Source: Paraburkholderia sp. NMBU_R16
Lineage (GTDB): Bacteria > Pseudomonadota > Gammaproteobacteria > Burkholderiales > Burkholderiaceae
Reading direction: 5' to 3'
NCBI RefSeq assembly: GCF_013282575.1
Contig: NZ_JAAAYE010000002.1
Location: forward strand, 124,001-188,000
Length of the DNA: 64,000 bases
Positions 54,940 through 61,122 of this stretch are shown here, one piece after another. The position numbers and the translations under genes were made by a program. The stretch's first letter is position 1. Each line of letters begins with the position of its first letter. The notes under the pieces were generated by a model. The model worked only from the letters and a program-made list of their open reading frames with translations. It was not told where the DNA came from and did no database searches.

Positions 54940-57378
54940 GTGAGCAACCTGATCATTCGCAAGGTGGCCGTGCTCGGTGCCGGCGTGATGGGTGCGCAGA
55001 TCGCGGCGCATTTGATCAACGCCAAAGTTCCGGTGCTGCTCTTCGATCTGCCGGCCAAGGAAGGCCCCAAAAACGGGATCGCGCTGAAAGCGATCGAGAA
55101 TCTCAAGAAGCTCTCGCCCGCGCCATTCGGCGTCAAGGACGACGCACGCTTTCTCGAGCCGGCCAATTACGAAGACGACCTCGTGCGACTTGCCGAGTGC
55201 GATCTCGTGATCGAAGCCATCGCCGAGCGCATGGACTGGAAGCATGACCTCTACAAGAAGGTCTCGCCCCATCTCGCGCCGCATGCGATCTTCGCCACGA
55301 ATACTTCGGGGTTGTCGATCGGCCAGCTGTCGGAGGGATTCTCCGACGAACTCAAAGCGCGCTTTTGCGGCGTGCATTTCTTCAACCCGCCGCGCTACAT
55401 GCATCTCGTCGAGCTGATTCCGACGCAGCATACGCGTGCGCAGATTCTCGACGATCTCGAGACGTTCTTGACGAGCGTCGTCGGCAAGGGCGTCGTGCGG
55501 GCCAAGGATACGCCGAACTTCATCGCCAATCGCGTCGGCGTGTTCTCGATTCTTGCCGTGATCGCGGAAGCGCAGAAGTTCGGTCTGCGCTTCGACGAGG
55601 TCGACGATCTGACCGGCGCGCGGCTCGGCCGCGCCAAATCGGCGACGTTCCGTACCGCCGATGTCGTCGGCCTGGACACGATGGCCCATGTCATCAAGAC
55701 GATGCAGGACAATCTCGCCGACGATCCCTTTGCGCCCGTCTATGAAACGCCGGCCGTACTGGCGGAGCTCGTGAAGCAGGGCGCGCTCGGCCAGAAGACC
55801 GGAGCGGGCTTTTACAGGAAGGAAGGCAAGACCATCAAGGTGCTCGATCCGAAATCGGGTACCTATATCGAAGGCGGGGCCAAGGCGGACGAGCTCGTCG
55901 GCCGCATTCTCAAACGGCCGGCCGCGGAGCGCCTGAAGCTGCTGCGCGAATCGGAGCACCCGCAGGCCCAGTTCCTGTGGGCGATTTTCCGCGACGTATT
56001 CCACTACATCGCCGTGCATCTCGAGTCGATCGCCGATAACGCGCGCGACGTCGATCTGGCGATCCGTTGGGGTTTCGGCTGGAACGATGGACCGTTCGAG
56101 GGTTGGCAGGCGGCCGGCTGGAAGCAGGTCGCCGAATGGGTGCAGGAAGACGTCAGCGCGGGCAAGGCGCTTTCGAAGGCGCCGCTGCCGTCGTGGGTGT
56201 TCGAAGGTGCGGTGGCCGAAGGCGGTGGCGTGCATACGAACGAGGGCTCGTGGTCGCCTGCCGCGGGCAAGTTCGTGCCGCGCCCCGCGCGTCCCGTCTA
56301 CGACAAGCAGGTGTTCCGCGCGCCGCTCGTCGGCGAAACCGGGATCGATCCGAAGACCTACGGTAAGACGCTTTTCGAAACCGATGCGGTGCGCGCCTGG
56401 GTCGATGCGCGCGCAGGTGAAGACGATGTCGTCATCGTGTCGTTCAAGAGCAAGATGAACACGATCGGCCCGAGCGTGATCGACGGGCTCGTGCAGGCGA
56501 TCGAGCTCGCGGAGAAGGCCTACAAGGCCGTGGTCGTGTGGCAGCCGACCTCGCTCAAGCTCGGGACGCCGGGCGGTCCGTTTTCAGCCGGTGCCAATCT
56601 CGAGGAGGCCATGCCCGCTTTCATGATGGGCGGCGCCAAGGGCATCGAGCCGTTCGTGAAGAAGTTCCAACAGGGCATGTTGCGAATCAAGTATGCGAAC
56701 GTACCCGTCGTCGCGGCGGTGTCGGGCATCGCGCTCGGTGGCGGCTGCGAGCTGGTCCTGCACAGTGCGAAGCGCGTCGCACACATCGAAAGCTACATCG
56801 GACTCGTCGAAGTGGGTGTCGGACTGGTGCCCGCCGGCGGCGGGCTCAAGGAAGCGGCATTGCGGGCCGCCGACGCGGCCGCGGCGATCGGCGCGCCGGC
56901 GGGCGAACTGTTGAAGTTCATCGGCAAATCGTTCGAGAACGCGGCGATGGCTAAAGTCTCCGGCTCGGCGCTCGAGGCTCGTGCAATGGGTTATCTGAAG
57001 CCGTCCGACACGATCGTCTTCAACGTGTTCGAACTGCTCGATACCGCGAAGAAAGAGGCGCGCGCGCTGGCCGCGGCGGGCTACCGTCCGCCGTTGCGTG
57101 CCACGCAGATTCCGGTGGCGGGCCGCTCCGCGATCTCGACGATCAAGGCTCAGTTGGTCAACATGCGCGACGGCAACTTCATCAGCGCCCACGATTTCCT
57201 GATTGCTTCGCGTATTGCCGAGGTCATCTGCGGTGGCGACGTGGAAGCCGGCAGTCTCGTCGATGAGGAATGGCTGCTGACGCTCGAGCGGCGCGCTTTC
57301 GTCGATTTGCTCGGCACGCAAAAGACGCAGGAGCGAATCATGGGCATGCTGCAGACCGGCAAGCCGGTGCGCAATTAA
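54940..57378 (+). CDS. bifunctional 3-hydroxyacyl-CoA dehydrogenase / enoyl-CoA hydratase
   Basis: An 812-residue beta-oxidation enzyme with the dehydrogenase half first. The NAD Rossmann motif VLGAGVMGAQIAAH is at residues 9-22. The HAD core with FFNPPRYMHLVELIP and DTPNFIANRVGVF extends to about 300, and the C-terminal crotonase domain covers about 480-700. Both hydratase glutamates have counterparts: GGGCEL (about 600) and the VEVGVGLVP segment (about 627). The domain order is the reverse of FadB/FadJ (crotonase first). It starts with GTG at 54940, with GAGGGAGAA upstream. Confidence 0.92.
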   Translation: MSNLIIRKVAVLGAGVMGAQIAAHLINAKVPVLLFDLPAKEGPKNGIALKAIENLKKLSPAPFGVKDDARFLEPANYEDDLVRLAECDLVIEAIAERMDWKHDLYKKVSPHLAPHAIFATNTSGLSIGQLSEGFSDELKARFCGVHFFNPPRYMHLVELIPTQHTRAQILDDLETFLTSVVGKGVVRAKDTPNFIANRVGVFSILAVIAEAQKFGLRFDEVDDLTGARLGRAKSATFRTADVVGLDTMAHVIKTMQDNLADDPFAPVYETPAVLAELVKQGALGQKTGAGFYRKEGKTIKVLDPKSGTYIEGGAKADELVGRILKRPAAERLKLLRESEHPQAQFLWAIFRDVFHYIAVHLESIADNARDVDLAIRWGFGWNDGPFEGWQAAGWKQVAEWVQEDVSAGKALSKAPLPSWVFEGAVAEGGGVHTNEGSWSPAAGKFVPRPARPVYDKQVFRAPLVGETGIDPKTYGKTLFETDAVRAWVDARAGEDDVVIVSFKSKMNTIGPSVIDGLVQAIELAEKAYKAVVVWQPTSLKLGTPGGPFSAGANLEEAMPAFMMGGAKGIEPFVKKFQQGMLRIKYANVPVVAAVSGIALGGGCELVLHSAKRVAHIESYIGLVEVGVGLVPAGGGLKEAALRAADAAAAIGAPAGELLKFIGKSFENAAMAKVSGSALEARAMGYLKPSDTIVFNVFELLDTAKKEARALAAAGYRPPLRATQIPVAGRSAISTIKAQLVNMRDGNFISAHDFLIASRIAEVICGGDVEAGSLVDEEWLLTLERRAFVDLLGTQKTQERIMGMLQTGKPVRN

Positions 57379-57403
57379 CGAGAGTCGCATTCAGGAGCTG
57401 CAA

Positions 57404-58603
57404 ATGAGCAAACAGTTGCAAGACGCATATATCGTCGCGGCGAGCCGTACGCCGATCGGCAAGGCGCCGCGCGGCGCGTTCAGGAACACGCGGCCCGACG
57501 AGCTGCTCGTCCATGCGATCAAGGCGGCCGTGGCGCAGGTACCGGGGCTCGATACCAAAGTGATCGAGGATGCGATCGTCGGCTGCGCGATTCCCGAAGC
57601 GGAGCAAGGCCTCAACGTTGCGCGGATCGGTGCGCTGCTGGCGGGCTTGCCGCAATCGGTCGGCGGCGTGACCGTCAACCGGTTTTGCGCATCGGGTGTG
57701 ACGGCGCTGGCCATGGCCGCCGATCGCATTCGCGTCGGCGAGGCCGATGCGATGATCGCGGGCGGTTGCGAATCGATGAGCATGGTGCCGATGATGGGCA
57801 ACACGCCGTCGATGTCGCCGCACATTTTCGATCGCGACGAAAATATCGGCATCGCCTACGGCATGGGGCTTACCGCCGAGCGTGTCGCCGAACGGTGGAA
57901 GGTGAGCCGCGAGGATCAGGACAAGTTTTCGCTCGAATCGCACCGCAAGGCGATCGCGGGACAGCAGGCGGGCGAGTTCCGCGATGAGATCGCACCGTTT
58001 CAGATCGTCGAGCGCGTGCCCGATCTCGCGACCGGCGAGGTCCGGACCAAAACGCGCGAAATCGCGCTCGACGAAGGTCCTCGTCCCGATACGTCGCTCG
58101 AAGGGCTGGCAAAGCTGCGTGCGGTGTTCGCCAACAAGGGCTCGGTGACGGCGGGCAACAGCTCGCAAACGTCCGACGGTGCGGGTGCGCTGATCGTCGT
58201 CTCAGAAAAGATTCTGAAGCAGTTCGGGCTGACGCCGCTCGCTCGCTTCGTGAGCTTCGCCGTTCGCGGCGTGCCGCCCGAAGTCATGGGCATCGGCCCG
58301 AAAGAGGCGATTCCGGCGGCGCTGAAGGCCGCGGGGCTGAAGCAGGACGACCTCGACTGGATCGAACTCAATGAAGCATTCGCCGCGCAATCGCTGGCGG
58401 TGATGCGTGAATTGGGCCTCGATCCGGCCAAGGTCAATCCGTTGGGCGGTGCAATCGCGCTTGGTCATCCGCTCGGTGCGACGGGCGCGATCCGCGCGGC
58501 CACGGTCGTCCATGGTCTGCGCCGGCGCAATCTCAAGTACGGCATGGTGACGATGTGCGTCGGCACGGGCATGGGCGCCGCGGGCATCATCGAGCGGCTT
58601 TGA
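57404..58603 (+). CDS. acetyl-CoA C-acyltransferase (3-ketoacyl-CoA thiolase)
   Basis: Thiolytic last step of beta-oxidation. It has 399 residues. The nucleophilic Cys is in NRFCASGVTAL (about residue 92), the His in NEAFAAQSLAV (about 355), the second Cys in MCVGTGMGAAGI (about 386), and the GHPLGATGA motif is at about 357-370. The ATG has CAGGAG upstream. It follows the bifunctional enzyme by 25 bp. Confidence 0.95.
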   Translation: MSKQLQDAYIVAASRTPIGKAPRGAFRNTRPDELLVHAIKAAVAQVPGLDTKVIEDAIVGCAIPEAEQGLNVARIGALLAGLPQSVGGVTVNRFCASGVTALAMAADRIRVGEADAMIAGGCESMSMVPMMGNTPSMSPHIFDRDENIGIAYGMGLTAERVAERWKVSREDQDKFSLESHRKAIAGQQAGEFRDEIAPFQIVERVPDLATGEVRTKTREIALDEGPRPDTSLEGLAKLRAVFANKGSVTAGNSSQTSDGAGALIVVSEKILKQFGLTPLARFVSFAVRGVPPEVMGIGPKEAIPAALKAAGLKQDDLDWIELNEAFAAQSLAVMRELGLDPAKVNPLGGAIALGHPLGATGAIRAATVVHGLRRRNLKYGMVTMCVGTGMGAAGIIERL

Positions 58604-58710
58604 GAGCCGGCACCTGGCCGTGTACGGAGTTCGCGAAGGCAGGCGATCGGGCGCTCGCCTGCCGCCCGCGAACGGTTTGTCCGGTAGCAATCTTCGAGGA
58701 GACGCAGGCA

Positions 58711-59475
58711 ATGGATATTCTGGTCGAGCGCGCCGAAGGCGTCATGACGATAACGTTCAACCGTCCGGAGAAGAAAAACGCGATTACGTCCTCGATGTAT
58801 CGTGCGATGACCGATGCGCTCGCGCAGGCACATGACGACGCCGGCGTGCGCGCGATCCTGATTCGCGGCGGCACGGCAGCGTTCAGCGCGGGCAACGACC
58901 TCGAAGACTTCATGAAATCGCCGCCGACGGATGCCGACGCGCCGGTTCTGCAGTTCCTGCGGAGCATCAGCACGGTCGAGAAGCCGGTGGTCGCATCGGT
59001 CGCCGGCGTCGCGGTCGGCATCGGCACGACGCTGCTGCTTCACTGCGATATCGTCTACGCCGCTGAATCTGCCGTTTTTTCGCTGCCGTTCGTGCAACTG
59101 GGGCTGTGCCCCGAGGCCGCATCGAGCTTGCTGCTGCCGCGTCTTTGCGGCCATCAGCTCGCGGCCGAGAAGCTGTTGCTCGGCGAGCCGTTCGACGCCA
59201 ACGAAGCGCACAGAATGGGGATCGTGAATCGGTTGCTACCGGCTGCCGACCTCGAAGCCTTTGCATTCGGGCAGGCGACGAAGCTGGCTGCGTTGCCCGC
59301 TTCGTCGCTGCGCGTCACGAAGATGCTGATGAAACACGCGCACGCGCATGAAGTCGCCGAGCGCATGAACGACGAAGTCGTCCACTTCGGCAAGATGCTG
59401 CTTTCGCCGGAGGCGCGCGAGGCGATGACCGCGTTTTTCCAAAAGCGCAAACCCGATTTCACGCAGTTCGATTGA
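58711..59475 (+). CDS. crotonase-family enoyl-CoA isomerase/hydratase
   Basis: A 254-residue crotonase fold protein ending the beta-oxidation cluster. The oxyanion-hole segment FSAGNDLEDF is at about residues 58-67. The two hydratase glutamates are missing: the GGGCEL position reads GIGTTL (Thr107), and the second site is Phe127. A Glu occurs instead at residue 135 in LGLCPEAASS, the place used by delta3,delta2-enoyl-CoA isomerases of the Eci1/Eci2 type. I therefore favour isomerase over hydratase, which would serve unsaturated fatty acids. The ATG at 58711 has CGAGGAGA upstream. Confidence 0.85.
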   Translation: MDILVERAEGVMTITFNRPEKKNAITSSMYRAMTDALAQAHDDAGVRAILIRGGTAAFSAGNDLEDFMKSPPTDADAPVLQFLRSISTVEKPVVASVAGVAVGIGTTLLLHCDIVYAAESAVFSLPFVQLGLCPEAASSLLLPRLCGHQLAAEKLLLGEPFDANEAHRMGIVNRLLPAADLEAFAFGQATKLAALPASSLRVTKMLMKHAHAHEVAERMNDEVVHFGKMLLSPEAREAMTAFFQKRKPDFTQFD

Positions 59476-59481
59476 ACAGGC

Positions 59482-60312
59482 CTAGGCCGTCGTGTAGTCC
59501 ACGTAGCCCGCTTCGCGGCAGAAACTGAGCAAGCGAATTCCGGCTTGCCGGGCGATTGAAACCGCCAGCGACGAAGGTGCCGAGATCGTCGCGACCATCG
59601 GGATGCCGACACGTGCCGCTTTTCGTACGAGCTCATAGCTCGCGCGGCTCGATAGAAAGACGAACCCGTTCGTCGTATCGGCGCGCTGCAGTATGAGATG
59701 GCCGATCAGTTTATCGAGCGCATTGTGGCGTCCCACGTCCTCGAACGCCGCGACGATGGAGCCCTCGCTGTCGCACCAGGCGGCGGCATGCAAGCCGCCC
59801 GTGAGTCTCGTCAGGACTTGATGCTCGGGCAACTCGCGCGCCGCGCGCGCGATCGCATCGGGAGCCAGCCGCGCGAGAAAGCCATGCTCGGGTACTCGTT
59901 CTGGGGTGAGATCGAGCAAGTCGATGCTTTCGATGCCGCAGACGCCGCAGCCCGTGCGGCCCGCCAGCGCGCGGCGGCGGTCCTTGAGCGCGACGAATGC
60001 CTGCTGAACGACCGTCAGCGCCACCTCGGCGTAGGGAATGGGTGCCGCGTCGGCATGGATCGCAACCTCGATGTCATGGATATCGCTACCGCGCTCGACG
60101 ATGCCCTCGGAAATCGAAAACCCGACGGCGAACGCCTCCAGATCGCGCGGGGTGCACATCATCACCGCATGCGAAATCCCGTTGAAGACGAGCGCGACGG
60201 GCCATTCCTGGCCGATGCGGTCGGTCACGGACTCGACCGCGCCCGCTCGGTGCCGGCGCACCGGTTGTTCGATCGCGCCGGCTTGCTCGGCGTAGTCCAG
60301 GGGGTCGTTCAA
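59482..60312 (-). CDS. fdhD: formate dehydrogenase accessory sulfurtransferase
   Basis: Transfers sulfur from IscS-type desulfurase to the molybdenum cofactor of formate dehydrogenase. It has 276 residues. The CxxC motif GRTGCGVCG is at about residue 120, and MCTPRDLEAFAVGFSISEGI, AFEDVGRHNALDKLIG and SSRASYELVRKAARVGIPM are family hallmarks. The start is TTG at 60312, chosen because GAGGAGCG stands 4-5 bp upstream and no ATG is suitable. The formate dehydrogenase itself is not in the window. Confidence 0.93.
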   Translation of the reverse strand: MNDPLDYAEQAGAIEQPVRRHRAGAVESVTDRIGQEWPVALVFNGISHAVMMCTPRDLEAFAVGFSISEGIVERGSDIHDIEVAIHADAAPIPYAEVALTVVQQAFVALKDRRRALAGRTGCGVCGIESIDLLDLTPERVPEHGFLARLAPDAIARAARELPEHQVLTRLTGGLHAAAWCDSEGSIVAAFEDVGRHNALDKLIGHLILQRADTTNGFVFLSSRASYELVRKAARVGIPMVATISAPSSLAVSIARQAGIRLLSFCREAGYVDYTTA

Positions 60313-60447
60313 GGTCGCTCCTCGGCATGTTCCAGGCGACCGGACGGTGCGTTGCGCCGTTGTCGGTCGAATAAGGTTCTAAAATACCCGAAGCCGGCTC
60401 AGCCTGCCGGACGAGGCATCGCCGCCTCGAAACACGAGGACTCGGTC

Positions 60448-60936
60448 ATGGGATTGCACGAATCGCCGCTGATGTTCGATTTCGAAGCCGTATCGTCGGA
60501 AAACCTCAAATTCATGCCGATGTCGGTCCGCTTCAATCTGGATCGCTTCGGACTGCGCATTTCACTCGCCCAGTGGCAGAGCCTGCCTCATGCCGATCGC
60601 GTATTGCTGGCGCGGTTTCCCGTCGACGAGGACACGGCCATCGAGCCGAACTTCGACCATGCGCTGTTCGAAATGATGCGTACCCACGCCAACGTCGAGC
60701 CCGATTGGTTCGCGCCGGAGCCGAACCCGGCGTGGCGCGAGACGTCGGTCGTGCCCGACGGGGTGCAAAATCAGTGCCGGATTGCCGGGTTCGAGCCCGT
60801 CGAGGCCGCGCGCTGGGCCGGGCTCGATCCATTCAAGCGGTATGTCCTGACGAAGCTTTCGCGCAAACCCGACGGCAATCACGATTTCGTGCCTGCGATG
60901 CGCGAGTTCGGGCTCGCGGACCTCGCCCGACCGTAG
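60448..60936 (+). CDS. nitrate reductase-associated protein
   Basis: A 162-residue cytosolic protein of the nitrate reductase-associated family (conserved small proteins found near assimilatory nitrate reductase genes, role unknown). FDFEAVSSENLKFMPMSVRFNLDRFGLRISLAQW and FKRYVLTKLSRKPDGNHDF fit the family. The ATG at 60448 is preceded by CGAGGA. It is divergent from fdhD, and no nitrate reductase gene is in the window. Confidence 0.8.
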   Translation: MGLHESPLMFDFEAVSSENLKFMPMSVRFNLDRFGLRISLAQWQSLPHADRVLLARFPVDEDTAIEPNFDHALFEMMRTHANVEPDWFAPEPNPAWRETSVVPDGVQNQCRIAGFEPVEAARWAGLDPFKRYVLTKLSRKPDGNHDFVPAMREFGLADLARP

Positions 60937-60976
60937 CGCCGGACTTCCTTTGGGGGCGATTTTCTGGGCGTGCCCC

Positions 60977-61003
60977 TCAAGTTTTCGCGATCGCTGCCGT
61001 TAT
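60977..61003 (+). promoter_or_regulatory. sigma-28 (FliA) type promoter
   Basis: TCAAGTTT (60977-60984), an 11-bp spacer, then GCCGTTAT (60996-61003). This is close to the flagellar sigma factor consensus TAAAGTTT-N11-GCCGATAA. It lies 120 bp before the GGDEF/EAL gene, suggesting flagellar-regulon control. Confidence 0.6.
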
Positions 61004-61122
61004 CGATAGGTTGGCACGTCAAAAATTCGATTTACTCGCGGTGCCACCCTATAGGTTGGTGAGCCCGGCGCCGTCGGCGACCGAGGCGTGCTCAGCCCCC
61101 GTTCGAACGGCGTTCCGAATCC

